Source: Confluentibacter lentus (GTDB lineage: Bacteria; Bacteroidota; Bacteroidia; Flavobacteriales; Flavobacteriaceae). From it: a stretch of 64,000 nucleotides of DNA. The notes beneath the pieces are model-generated. The model was not told the DNA's origin, did no database searches, and was given only the letters and a program-made list of their open reading frames with translations. Below, one piece after another: positions 27,226 to 37,600 of the stretch. The stretch's first letter is position 1. The number at the start of each line of letters is the position of its first letter. Position numbers and translations under genes: made by a program. The stretch lies in the NCBI RefSeq assembly GCF_002806995.1, contig NZ_NIHE01000003.1, positions 124,001-188,000 on the forward strand, in the 5' to 3' direction.

Positions 27226-29727
27226 TTAAATCTTAACCGTTTTTAGGCGTAATGCATTCGCTATAACCGATACTGAACTAAAACTCATGGCCAAAGCAGC
27301 AATCATTGGGGACAATAAAATTCCGAATACAGGAAATAGAACCCCAGCAGCGATGGGAATCCCTAAGGTGTTATAAACAAGAGCGAAAAATAGATTTTGT
27401 TTAATATTCCTCATGACGCTATGACTTAAATTCCTTGCTTTTACAATACCATTCAAATCGCCTTTTACCAAACTTATCATAGCGCTTTCAATGGCTACAT
27501 CAGTTCCCGTACCCATAGCAATCCCGACATCGCTTTTTGCCAAGGCTGGTGCATCATTGATTCCGTCTCCTGCCATAGCAACAATTTTACCCGCTTGTTG
27601 CAATTTTTCTACTACTTTCAGTTTGTCTTCGGGCAACATACTCGCTTTAAAATCAGTCAATTTAAGTTCTGAAGCAACGGCTTGAGCTGTTTCGTGATTA
27701 TCACCTGTTAGCATGATGACCTGAATGCCTTTGGCTTGAAGTGCTTTAATAGCTTCGCTACTGGTCGCCTTTATTTTATCGCCAATAACCACGTAACCAA
27801 TAACGGCATTATCCATAGCTAAAAAGGACACGGTTTTCCCTTTTTTCTGATGGATTTTGGCTTCCTCTTGCATTTCCAGAGTCAGTTCTGCTTGGGCATA
27901 GGTCATCATTTTAGGATTTCCCAATCCTAATTTTTTACCTTTAACCTTCCCCTCAACACCTTTCCCGGTCACAGCGCTAAAACCTTCAATAGGTAATATT
28001 TCGGCATGGTGTTCTTTACCATAGGCCACAGTCGCTTCGGCTAAAGGGTGTTCGCTGTTGTTGTTTAATGACACAATATACTGTAAAACGTCTTTTTCGC
28101 TGTAGTCATTATGAAAAGAACCTACTTTTTCTACAGTTGGTTTGCCTTCCGTGATGGTGCCTGTTTTATCAATTATCAAGGTATCTACTTTATCCATTTT
28201 CTCAAGGGCTTCGGCACTTTTAATCAAGATGCCATTTTGAGCACCTTTGCCCACACCCACCATAACAGACATAGGTGTTGCCAATCCTAAGGCACAAGGG
28301 CATGCAATGATCAATACGGCAATAGCATTTACCAGCGCATATACATAAGCGGGTTCGGGACCCAAAATAGCCCAAACGGCAAAGGTTATGATGGAAATGA
28401 TGACTACCGCAGGAACGAAATAACTAGAGACTTTATCTGCTAAATTTTGAATGGGTGCACGACTTCTACTGGCCTCGTTTACCATATGGATGATTTGGGA
28501 AAGTAACGTATCACTACCCACTTTTTCAGCTTTCATTAAAAACACTTGGTTCCCATTAATGGTACCGCTATTTACTTTATCACCCTCTGTTTTATTAACG
28601 GGAATAGGTTCTCCTGTAATCATGGATTCGTCAATCGTTGTGTCTCCTTGTGTAATGACACCATCAACGGGGATTTTATCTCCCGGTTTTACTTTTAGAA
28701 TATCGTTTAGTTCTATGTTGTCGATACTCACGACTATTTCTTCACCACGAACCATTTTAATGGCCTTACTAGGGGCTAATTTCAATAGTTCTTTTACTGC
28801 AGAATTGGTTTTACTATGCGCACGGGCTTCTAAAAACTGACCTAACAATACCAATGTTAAAATGACCGTAGCCGCTTCAAAGTATACATGAACGGCACCA
28901 GATTCGGTTTTAAACTGAGACGGAAACATATGGGGAAAAAGCATCCCGATGATACTGAATAGCCAAGCCACACCGGCACCAATACCAATGAGTGTGAACA
29001 TGTTAAGGTTCCAAGTTTTAATGCTTCTGTAGGCACGTTCAAAAAACATCCACGTAGCGTAAAACACGACTGGAATGGACAATGCAAATTGTGCCCAATT
29101 CCAACTACTTTGTTCCATAACATCATATAGTGGATTTTTGGAAACCATCTCGCTCATAGCGATTAAAAAAATGGGTAAGGTGAATGCCGTAGCCATCCAT
29201 AATTTCTTTAAAAGCGTTTTATAGGTTCGTTCCTCTGCAGAAAGGTCTGGTTCCTTTGGGACTAATTCCATGCCACAAATGGGGCAAGAACCCGCCTCGT
29301 CTTTCACAATTTCTGGGTGCATTGGGCAGGTATATTGTTGGGTTGAAAGGGAAGATAGATTTTGTTCTTCAACAAGATCCATCCCACAAACAGGACAATC
29401 GCCCGGTTTATCATAGGTTTTATCGCCTTCGCAATGCATGGGGCAATAGAACGTTCCCGTACCTTTTCCTTTAGGTTGTTCTTTTTGTTTTGGTTCTGTG
29501 TGATGCTGATGCCCACCAGGTAAATGAATACCATATCTGCCACCATCATTTTTAAGAGCTTCTTGAAAAGTTTCCAAAGGAATATGGGATGTCATTTCAA
29601 TCGTTACTTCTGCGGCTTCTAAATTAACCGTTGCTTTAGAAACGCCCTTAACTTTTGAAAGGGTTTGTTCTACATGACTGCGGCAACCATTGCAAGTCAT
29701 TCCTGTTATGTGATAGGTATGTACCAT
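27226..29727 (-). CDS. copA: Copper-translocating P-type ATPase
   Basis: 833 residues. Order: an HMA domain with CNGC (C12, C15); two heavy-metal-binding zinc-ribbon-like repeats (YCPMHCEGD...CPVCGMDL, 94-118; YTCPMHPEI...CPICGMELV, 132-156); membrane segments; TGEP actuator loop (371-374); CPC in the sixth helix (476-478); phosphorylation motif DKTGT with D520; then SEHPLAEA and GDGINDAP. The CPC motif and double binding repeats fit a Cu(I)-type exporter. It is downstream of a metal-type AraC regulator, separated by 92 bases containing an inverted repeat. Confidence 0.95.
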   Translation of the reverse strand: MVHTYHITGMTCNGCRSHVEQTLSKVKGVSKATVNLEAAEVTIEMTSHIPLETFQEALKNDGGRYGIHLPGGHQHHTEPKQKEQPKGKGTGTFYCPMHCEGDKTYDKPGDCPVCGMDLVEEQNLSSLSTQQYTCPMHPEIVKDEAGSCPICGMELVPKEPDLSAEERTYKTLLKKLWMATAFTLPIFLIAMSEMVSKNPLYDVMEQSSWNWAQFALSIPVVFYATWMFFERAYRSIKTWNLNMFTLIGIGAGVAWLFSIIGMLFPHMFPSQFKTESGAVHVYFEAATVILTLVLLGQFLEARAHSKTNSAVKELLKLAPSKAIKMVRGEEIVVSIDNIELNDILKVKPGDKIPVDGVITQGDTTIDESMITGEPIPVNKTEGDKVNSGTINGNQVFLMKAEKVGSDTLLSQIIHMVNEASRSRAPIQNLADKVSSYFVPAVVIISIITFAVWAILGPEPAYVYALVNAIAVLIIACPCALGLATPMSVMVGVGKGAQNGILIKSAEALEKMDKVDTLIIDKTGTITEGKPTVEKVGSFHNDYSEKDVLQYIVSLNNNSEHPLAEATVAYGKEHHAEILPIEGFSAVTGKGVEGKVKGKKLGLGNPKMMTYAQAELTLEMQEEAKIHQKKGKTVSFLAMDNAVIGYVVIGDKIKATSSEAIKALQAKGIQVIMLTGDNHETAQAVASELKLTDFKASMLPEDKLKVVEKLQQAGKIVAMAGDGINDAPALAKSDVGIAMGTGTDVAIESAMISLVKGDLNGIVKARNLSHSVMRNIKQNLFFALVYNTLGIPIAAGVLFPVFGILLSPMIAALAMSFSSVSVIANALRLKTVKI

Positions 29728-29753
29728 AATCTTGAATTTTAAGGTTAAAAACT

Positions 29754-29819
29754 ATGTTACAAAGTTCGGGAGTTGGTCGTGTATCTTTGTTGTAGAATTT
29801 TGGTTATGAGTTGTAACAT
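29754..29819 (-). promoter_or_regulatory. Inverted repeat between regulator and copA
   Basis: ATGTTACAA at 29754-29762 is perfectly mirrored by TTGTAACAT at 29811-29819, 48 bases apart. A second pair, ACAAAG (29759-29764) and CTTTGT (29785-29790), lies inside. They occupy most of the 92-base gap before copA, so they may be half-sites for the upstream AraC-type regulator or a leader hairpin. Confidence 0.4.
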
Positions 29820-30380
29820 TTATAAATCCTCAATCTGCATGCGTTTTTTGTCTTTTAATTGTTTGTAATGCGAAGGCGAAAAGCCCGTAATCTTTTTAAA
29901 CTGATTGCTCAAATACGCTACGCTGCTATAATGGAGCAAAAAAGCAATTTCACTGAGACTCATTTCATCATACATCAGGAGTTCCTTAACACGTTCAATT
30001 TTTTGAAGGATGAAATACTTCTCAATGGTGATACCTTCTACCTCAGAGAATAGATTACTTAACATGGCATAATCTTGCAATAAATGATTAGAAATGTATT
30101 CTGATAAGTTTGCATTAAGATCATTGTTTTTGTGATGTACCAAATCAATGATTAAGGTTTTTATTTTATCAATGGACTTACTTTTTTTATCATCTATCAA
30201 TTCAAATCCAAATACTTTTAGTGTGACTGCTATGTCATGCTTTTGCTGCTCCGTAACAGGTTCCAGCATTTCAATGACTCCCAAATCAACAGAAAGTAGT
30301 TGAATTCCGAGTTTTTCTAACTCAGACTTCACTACCATTTTACAACGGCTACAAACCATATTTTTTATATAGAGTTTCAT
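29820..30380 (-). CDS. AraC-type regulator with N-terminal CxxC metal domain
   Basis: 186 residues. The first 65 or so resemble a small heavy-metal-associated domain: MKLYIKNMVCSRCK with C10 and C13, then a beta-alpha pattern. The C-terminus is an AraC helix-turn-helix (about 105-175, with MSLSEIAFLLHYSSVAYLSNQFKKITGFSP). This architecture would sense copper or another soft metal and switch the downstream copA. It starts 5 bases after the TRIC channel gene on the same strand. Confidence 0.85.
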   Translation of the reverse strand: MKLYIKNMVCSRCKMVVKSELEKLGIQLLSVDLGVIEMLEPVTEQQKHDIAVTLKVFGFELIDDKKSKSIDKIKTLIIDLVHHKNNDLNANLSEYISNHLLQDYAMLSNLFSEVEGITIEKYFILQKIERVKELLMYDEMSLSEIAFLLHYSSVAYLSNQFKKITGFSPSHYKQLKDKKRMQIEDL

Positions 30381-30385
30381 GGCTT

Positions 30386-31018
30386 TTAATGGTCTTTCGT
30401 TTTATCATTTAATGGTTGTAATTGCGGCAAATGAAGATGGAATTTCACGGCAATCAATCGTAAGATAATAACGGTTGACGCAGCTATTATTTCAGTAATA
30501 TCTGTTGGTAAGCTAAAATAACTACAAAGAAAATAGACACCACCACCTGCAACACAGGCAAGCGCATAAATATCTTTTCTGAAAATTAAAGGCACTTCGT
30601 TTAATAATACATCTCTCACGATGCCACCTACTGTGCCAGTAATGGTTCCCATAACAATACAAACCCATAAAGGAAGCCCCGCATTAATACTTAAAGTAAT
30701 GCCTACTATGGTAAATAGTCCAAGTCCAATGGTGTCAAATAAAAATAAGGTGCTTCCCCATTTGAAAAGCTTGTCTTTAAACAATAGTGTGGCGATAAGG
30801 GCAACGCCTGTGGTTAGGAAATATTTAGCATCCAATATCCAAAATGGCGTGACGTCAAGTAATAAATCTCTCATGGTGCCTCCACCAATAGCAGTAACTA
30901 AACCAATAATATACGCCCCAAACCAATCAATTTGTTTGCCCGAAGCCAACCGGATACCACTAATGGCAAAAGCAAATGTGCCTAAGAGTTCTATTATTGT
31001 AGTGAAATTTATTTCCAA
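30386..31018 (-). CDS. TRIC-family cation channel (UPF0126)
   Basis: 210 residues in two internal repeats of three hydrophobic segments plus one. The first repeat contains GTFAFAISGIRLASGKQIDWFGAYIIGLVTAIGGGTMRDLLL and the second contains GTVGGIVRDVLLNEVPLIF; the GGG/GG bends are the TRIC/YadS hallmark. Homologous trimeric channels conduct monovalent cations. The start is a TTG at 31018. It is the first gene of the unit that continues with the metal regulator and copA, although any role in metal handling is only inferred from position. Confidence 0.9.
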   Translation of the reverse strand: MEINFTTIIELLGTFAFAISGIRLASGKQIDWFGAYIIGLVTAIGGGTMRDLLLDVTPFWILDAKYFLTTGVALIATLLFKDKLFKWGSTLFLFDTIGLGLFTIVGITLSINAGLPLWVCIVMGTITGTVGGIVRDVLLNEVPLIFRKDIYALACVAGGGVYFLCSYFSLPTDITEIIAASTVIILRLIAVKFHLHLPQLQPLNDKTKDH

Positions 31019-31056
31019 AATAGATTATTTATAGTTCAGTTTTTATTCATTCGTAC

Positions 31057-31067
31057 CACAAGTTGTG
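31057..31067. promoter_or_regulatory. Short palindrome upstream of the TRIC-regulator-copA unit
   Basis: CACAAGTTGTG is a perfect 5-bp-arm palindrome with a one-base centre, 39 bases before the TTG of the TRIC gene. It may be an operator. An 11-bp palindrome can arise by chance in AT-rich DNA. Confidence 0.3.
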
Positions 31068-31175
31068 TCTTTCTAATTCCAAAGGTTTACTCGGAAATTA
31101 TCTGATGGGTGTTAATTTAGGCAATATTTACCATAAGCTAAAATTAAGAAAGAAACCTAATAAGAAAACGTTTCT

Positions 31176-32066
31176 CTAAACCGCAGGTCGAATATCAACC
31201 GCCACTTTCATTTTGTTTTTACCGGTGCTGTAAATAACACCTTTTAGTGGTGGGACATCGTAATAATCACGTCCCCAAGACACTACGATATGTTGGTTTT
31301 TGGGTATTTGGTTGTTTGTGGGGTCAAAATCTACCCAACCAAATTTAGGGATATACACTGAAAACCAGGCGTGGGATGCATCGGCTCCAACTAATTTTAT
31401 TTTTCCGGGGGGAGGCACCGTTTCAATATAACCACTGATGTAGCGTGCGGGCAATCCAACCGAACGGACACAGGCAATGGCAATTTGTGCAAAATCTTGA
31501 CAAACGCCTTTTTTCTCTTTCATCACATCATGTATGGGCGTAGCCACATTGGTAAACTCCGAGTTAAACTCAAAGTCGGTGTAAATGCGTTGCATTAACT
31601 CGTAAGCCGCTTCAAAAACGGGTCGGTCAGGCTTAAAGGATATTTCTGCATAGGCTTTTATATCAGGCGTAATTCCAGCAATGAGGATGGATTCCAATAC
31701 AAACTGACGGACGTCCAATATGGGCTCTTCATAGCTTTTTAGTTCAATCAACGCTTGTTGTAATGTGATGCTTTTTCCTTCTTCAGAGGCATCTATATTG
31801 GGTTGTAAACTATAATCCCTAAGTATTTTGCTATGGGTGGTTACTTTTAGTTCACTATGGTATTTTTGAATGGAAAATCGGGTAATGGTATTTCCGAAAA
31901 AATCCAATTTTTCAGAAATATCGCTGGGTGTTGGGCTGATGACTATTTGATAATCCAATACGGTTTGCCCAAGCATATCTTTTGGTTTCAATGTGGCCAG
32001 ATTGTGGCAAAAAGTGACCCCACTTTCATAAAAATAACTGGTAGTATGTGATACTTGAAATATCAT
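31176..32066 (-). CDS. Transglutaminase-like protein of the alpha-E/ATP-grasp cluster
   Basis: 296 residues. A bacterial transglutaminase N-terminal domain (about 1-80) precedes a core with the Cys-His-Asp triad C189 (KKGVCQDFAQ), H232 (DASHAW) and D248 (VDFDPTNN). It is cytoplasmic, without a signal peptide. It ends a three-gene unit, with only a 2-base gap to the ATP-grasp/alpha-E gene. By the amidoligase proposals for COG1305/2307/2308 clusters, it may cut or join an amide bond in a small peptide or peptide tag. Confidence 0.92.
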   Translation of the reverse strand: MIFQVSHTTSYFYESGVTFCHNLATLKPKDMLGQTVLDYQIVISPTPSDISEKLDFFGNTITRFSIQKYHSELKVTTHSKILRDYSLQPNIDASEEGKSITLQQALIELKSYEEPILDVRQFVLESILIAGITPDIKAYAEISFKPDRPVFEAAYELMQRIYTDFEFNSEFTNVATPIHDVMKEKKGVCQDFAQIAIACVRSVGLPARYISGYIETVPPPGKIKLVGADASHAWFSVYIPKFGWVDFDPTNNQIPKNQHIVVSWGRDYYDVPPLKGVIYSTGKNKMKVAVDIRPAV

Positions 32067-32068
32067 GG

Positions 32069-34624
32069 TTAGAGTGGGAAGTTTTGATTAACCAACTGTG
32101 TTTGTTGGTAAGTATGATTAAAATAGGTGTTCGATATGGATAGTGACATGTCGTGCAATAAATCGGCAAGCTCTGAAAGTTCTGTGTCCAGATGCTCTCT
32201 TAAAGTGCTATCAGTATTTAATCCCATCAATTTATTGATATTCAAATTTTCAATTTTAATATTGGCTTCTTTTATCAACCGTTGACATTCGGTAACGGTT
32301 TCAGTATTTTTAGAATGAGGCAATCTATCAATATCTTTTTGGATTCTTTTAAGTTGGTAAGTCAATGATTTTGGATACTCTTTATCAAGTAAGATAAGGT
32401 TAATAACATTTTCTAAACTTAAATACGACTTGTAACTGTAACGGTAAATATTTAAACTTTCGTGACTAGTTAAAAGCGATTCCAATATTTCGTATTGCAA
32501 ATGTTCTTCTAAATTGAATACCAAAAGCGAGCGGCATTTAGAAACGTTCATCATGGCCTGTTCGGTTTGTAAACCAATAAAATATAGTAAAAGCCCTTGA
32601 TCTACTAAAATACTTTCTTCAATGAGCCCCATAAAAGCAATTAATCTGGTAATGATGCGGTCTAAAAGTTTTATTAAATCTGAGATTGCATAGTTTTTTT
32701 CATCTATGAAGCGGCCCCAAATTTTTTGGATACCATCAAAAACGCGCCACATATCCTTAGACCATAAGTTCCTTAGTGTATAGTAGGAATTATTAAAACT
32801 GTTGAGCGTTTGCGCAAACGAGCCCAAACGTTTATCATCTTTTATGACAGAAAGAATTTCTTTTAACGGATTTTTTAAGGCCTCTTCATTATCCTCACCA
32901 ATAAACCCTGGATAGGTGTAGGTGATGGTAGTAAGCGATTGAAATAGAAATTGTAGCTTTTCGGATTCAATTTTTTGGATATTAAATTGAGAATTGCTCA
33001 TTTGGTTTAGCACCATTCTTAAAAATCGTGCCGTTACAATCGCTCTACCAAGATATCTACCAGACCAATATAAATTTTCTGCGGTATTGCTTGGTAAATC
33101 ATTAATATCTGAAATGGATATTTTACAAGTATTATCCCAAGCATAATGATGCATGCCTGTTTGGGGATTATCCGTAATGATCCAAAAATCCTTACTTACG
33201 CCACCACGTTGATTGGACACATGTAATTCTTCCCGTTCTGGTGCCACACGAACCAAACCACCAGGCATCACACTATAGGAGTTTTTCCTTGCGATGGCAA
33301 AGGTACGGCACATGACTTTTCTAGGTTCTAAACGCCCATTCACAAAATCGGGTGCTGTTGAAAATGATATTTTTTCTTGGGCAACAAAACGATAAGGGTT
33401 TGACTGTATTTCTCTTTTTAGTTTTTCCAATTGGTTGGCATCCAAAAATTCACAGAAAAATAAACTTTCCCTATTGGAGCGGTCGATGCGCTTCACAACA
33501 AAATTAGATAGGTTGCTTAAAACATATTGACGCTCTTTTTCTTGTCCACACCACCAAGAGGCTATCTGCGGCAATATTAAATCTTCATTTAAGAAGTATT
33601 TGGAAATGGCATTCATAAACGGAATGAGCCCCGAATTTTCAAGTACACCGCTACCAATAGGATTGATGATGGTCACATTTTGGTTCCGTACCACATCCAA
33701 CAAGCCAGCAACACCTAAATATGAATCTTCGCGTAACTCCAACGGATCCATGTACACGTCATCCACACGCCTTAAAATAACATCTACTTGTTTGAGTTCT
33801 TTCAAGGTTTTCATCCATACCTTGCCATTCCGCACTACCAAATCGTTGCCCGTTACCAAAGGATATCCTAAAAATGAGGACAAATACGAATGCTCAAAGT
33901 ACGTCTCGTTTAACGGCCCCGGCGTAAGAATAACAATGTTAGGGTTGTCCTTATTATCATGGGCTGCATCAATAAGCATTTGATTGAAACCATAAAAAAA
34001 GCTAGAAGAATGCTGAACATGTATGTTTTTAAATATGGATGGAACAGCTCTATTTATGGCATACCTATTTTCAAGGGCATAGCCCATACCAGAGGGTGCT
34101 TGTGTGCGGTCGTTAACAACCCACATGCGTCCATCGGGACCTCTGGATAAATCAGCAGAATAGATTAATAAATTTTTGGATGTTTTATAGTCTATTTGGT
34201 CGCATTGCCTTAAAAATCCTCGATGGGCAAACACAACTTCATGAGGAATGACCCCTTTTTTAATCAATTCGCGTTTACCGTAAATATCCTTTAATATTAA
34301 ATTTAATAGTTCGGCGCGTTGGATAATCCCTTTTTCTATGGTTTTCCATTCATTTTCATGGATTAGAAAAGGCACTACATTCAAATTCCAAGGGCGGTGC
34401 ATTCCTTTGGGGTCGTTATACACATTGTAGGTCACCCCATTTTCATCCATCAACCAATCAACTTCATTCTGTTTATTGATGAGTTCTTTCAACCCAATTT
34501 GATTGATGTTCTCTAGTAGGTTTTCCCAATTGGGATTAATAGTCATATTAGATTTCAATACTTCATCATAATTTCTGTTATCAGAAAAATAATTTTGAAA
34601 TAATATGTTGGAATCTAAAATCAT
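32069..34624 (-). CDS. Circularly permuted ATP-grasp fused to alpha-E domain
   Basis: 851 residues. The N-terminal 480 or so match the circularly permuted type-2 ATP-grasp ligase (COG2308): FAHRGFLRQCDQI, DLSRGPDGRMWVVNDRTQAPSGMGYALENR and, later, GGLVRVAPER are visible. The C-terminal part (about 520-840, beginning NLYWSGRYLGRAIVTARFLRMVL) is the all-helical alpha-E domain (COG2307). These are separate genes in many bacteria and fused here. The ATP-grasp unit should form an amide bond with ATP; the substrate and product are unknown. Middle gene of the unit. Confidence 0.92.
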   Translation of the reverse strand: MILDSNILFQNYFSDNRNYDEVLKSNMTINPNWENLLENINQIGLKELINKQNEVDWLMDENGVTYNVYNDPKGMHRPWNLNVVPFLIHENEWKTIEKGIIQRAELLNLILKDIYGKRELIKKGVIPHEVVFAHRGFLRQCDQIDYKTSKNLLIYSADLSRGPDGRMWVVNDRTQAPSGMGYALENRYAINRAVPSIFKNIHVQHSSSFFYGFNQMLIDAAHDNKDNPNIVILTPGPLNETYFEHSYLSSFLGYPLVTGNDLVVRNGKVWMKTLKELKQVDVILRRVDDVYMDPLELREDSYLGVAGLLDVVRNQNVTIINPIGSGVLENSGLIPFMNAISKYFLNEDLILPQIASWWCGQEKERQYVLSNLSNFVVKRIDRSNRESLFFCEFLDANQLEKLKREIQSNPYRFVAQEKISFSTAPDFVNGRLEPRKVMCRTFAIARKNSYSVMPGGLVRVAPEREELHVSNQRGGVSKDFWIITDNPQTGMHHYAWDNTCKISISDINDLPSNTAENLYWSGRYLGRAIVTARFLRMVLNQMSNSQFNIQKIESEKLQFLFQSLTTITYTYPGFIGEDNEEALKNPLKEILSVIKDDKRLGSFAQTLNSFNNSYYTLRNLWSKDMWRVFDGIQKIWGRFIDEKNYAISDLIKLLDRIITRLIAFMGLIEESILVDQGLLLYFIGLQTEQAMMNVSKCRSLLVFNLEEHLQYEILESLLTSHESLNIYRYSYKSYLSLENVINLILLDKEYPKSLTYQLKRIQKDIDRLPHSKNTETVTECQRLIKEANIKIENLNINKLMGLNTDSTLREHLDTELSELADLLHDMSLSISNTYFNHTYQQTQLVNQNFPL

Positions 34625-34636
34625 AAAAAGGTGCTA

Positions 34637-37600
34637 TTATTTTTTTCGCAAATCTAAGGTATTTGGAAACTCAAAATTGGTTGGAAGCACTTTATATGTG
34701 AATTTTTTCTCGGCGCTTTTTTCTTTGACGGTTTTATTTGATTTATCGGAGTCTTGGGAAATATTTTCAACCTCACCTTGGGTATGTCCAAATTCCCAAA
34801 AACGACTGATTCTTCTTGATTCTGCCTCATAACTATTGACAGGATACGTATCATAAGAACGTCCGCCGGGATGCGCCACAAAATACGTGCAACCACCAAT
34901 GGAACGTTTATTCCAAGTATCTATAATATCAAAAACCAACGGGGTGTCCACATCTATGGTTGGGTGCATGGCAGAATATGGATTCCAAGCTTTGTAACGA
35001 ACACCAGCAACAAATTCTTCTCTTACCGTTGTGCTTTTTAAATCCACTTTAATGCCGTTGCAAGTCAGCACATAACGTTCATTATTGAAATTGGAAACCT
35101 TCACTTGAAGACGTTCCACAGAAGAATCTACATATCTTGCCGTTCCAGTGCCTGTTGCTTCTTCACCAAGAACGTTCCATGGTTCGATACCAGCTCGTAA
35201 TTCCATGTTGATGTCATTGATTTTAACCATGCCATGAAGCGGAAATCTAAACTCAAAAAACGGATTAAACCAATCTTCCCTGAATTTGTAACCAGCCTTA
35301 TTTAGTTGGGCAACAATATCTTTAATATCTTCCCTTACAAAATGTTCAATCAAAAATTTATCATGCAATTCTGTACCCCAACGGACTAATTTATGTTCGT
35401 AAGGCTTGTTCCAAAACCAAGCTACCAAGGTTCTTACCAACAAGTTTTGCATCAAGCTCATTTGTGGGTGCGGTGGCATATCGAAAGCTCGTAATTCCAA
35501 TATTCCCAATCTGCCAGAAGAGGAGTCTGGGGAATATAATTTATCAATGCAAAACTCAGCGCGGTGTGTATTTCCTGTTAGGTCTGTTAATAAATGTCTG
35601 AATAACCTATCCGTCAGCCAAAATGGGACTTTGCCTTCTTTCGGAATTTGCTCAAAGGCAATTTCCAATTCATATAAGTTTTCCATGCGGGCTTCATCAA
35701 TTCTAGGCGCTTGACTGGTTGCGCCAATAAATGCACCTGAAAACAGATAGGAAAGTCCTGGGTGGTGTTGCCAAAACGTTAATAAACTTCTTAATAAACT
35801 AGGTTTTCTTAATAGCGGACTATCAGCAGGGGTGACGCCTCCTAATGTGACGTGGTTACCACCACCAGTACCAGTATGTTTACCATCGAGCATGAATTTT
35901 TCGGTACCCAAACGCGACTTTTTGGCTTGGTCGTAAAGAGTTAACGTATTATAAGTAAGCTCTTCCCAGTTTTTTGCAGGATGCACATTCACTTCAATAA
36001 CACCAGGGTCTGGAGTCACTTTCATAGATTCCAATCGGTTATCTTTTGGCGGGTCGTAACCCTCAATAATTACCGGAATCGATAGCTCTTTAGCCGTAGC
36101 TTCAATAGAAGCCATTAAATCCAAAAATATTTCCGCACTGTCTAAAGGTGGTAGAAATAAGTGAAGTTTTTCGTCCCTAATTTCAGTGCACAATGCCGTT
36201 CGAATAAAATAATTGGTCTTCTTTAATGGAATGCCATTGTTTTGTACGTTTTCAATCCTACTGTTTACGACACGTTTGTAATTACGTAATTTTTTCTTTT
36301 TTGAAAACAAATCTGGTTGAAAAACTGGAAATTCTTCATGTTCAGGTTTCAGTAGTAGAGAATCTAAAGGTAAACGTAAACCGACAGGTGAATTGCCGGG
36401 AATTAAAAACAAGTGCTCCCTTCTAAACTCCCAGTGGCAAGTATACCAATCGCCCATGGTATTATTTAACGGTAATACATAACCGATGGCTTTTGAAGTA
36501 CCTTCTTTTAGAATTTCCTTGAGCTTATTTTTTACAAGCATGTTGCCATCTTCTTTCGTTGGGTCAATATCTAAAGGCATTTTGCCTTCTTGCCACAGAA
36601 AATAGAAGGAATCTTCAAAAGTCGGTTTTATGGTGGTGTCTGTGATACCTAAATATTTTGTAAGTGATTTTAGGAATAGCCTATCAGCATCTTTCGGGAT
36701 TTTAGGATTATCAGAAAATAATGAGAATAATTTTTTATCCCGCCAAATGGGCTTTTCATCTTTTCTCCAACAAAGTTCGATAGACCATCTTGGTAAAGGT
36801 TCGCCGGGATACCATTTGCCTTGAGCTTGATGTAAAATACCACCTTTCGCAAACGTGTCATATAATCTCGCTGATAGATTTTTTGCCAATTCCCTTTTAT
36901 GTGGGCCATCGGCATCGGTATTCCATTCGGGTGATTCCATATCATCAATAGACACAAAGGTTGGTTCGCCACCCATAGTGAGTCTAACATCCCCTTTTTG
37001 TAATTGTTTTTCTACTTGAAACCCAAGTTTATAAATGGCTTTCCATTGCTCTTCCGTATATGGTTTTGTAACACGGGGGGATTCAAAAATTCGTTTTACG
37101 GAATTCTCAAAAAAGAATTCCGTTTCACAAATATCGGTCATTCCAGAAACTGGCGCAGCACTTTCAAACGAAGGGGTACACGCCAACGGAATATGGCCTT
37201 CACCAGCCAATAAACCAGATGTCGCATCAAAACCAATCCAGCCAGCACCCGGCAAATAGACTTCAGCCCAAGCATGTAAATCGGTAAAATCTTCTTCAGG
37301 ACCCGATGGGCCATCCAATGATTTTTCATCTGATTTTAATTGTACTAAATAGCCTGATACAAAGCGCGCGCCAAATCCCAAATGGCGTAAGGTTTGAACA
37401 AATAGCCATGCATAATCACGGCATGAGCCATTTTTCTGACTTAAGGTTTCTTCACAGGTTTGTACACCAGGATCCATACGAATGTTGTAATTAAGGTATT
37501 CGTATATTTTCCTGTTGATGTCTATTAAAAAGAAAATGGTTTTTCTAGGGGTTTTGTCAATGGTTGCTAAAAAGTCCATCAATAATTTGCCTCGTTCAGT

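Noticed and set aside
29782-29789. Plus-strand TATCTTTG matching a -7 element in the copA gap
   Set aside because: No plus-strand gene follows; the flanking genes are both on the minus strand, so it is likely chance or part of the inverted repeat.
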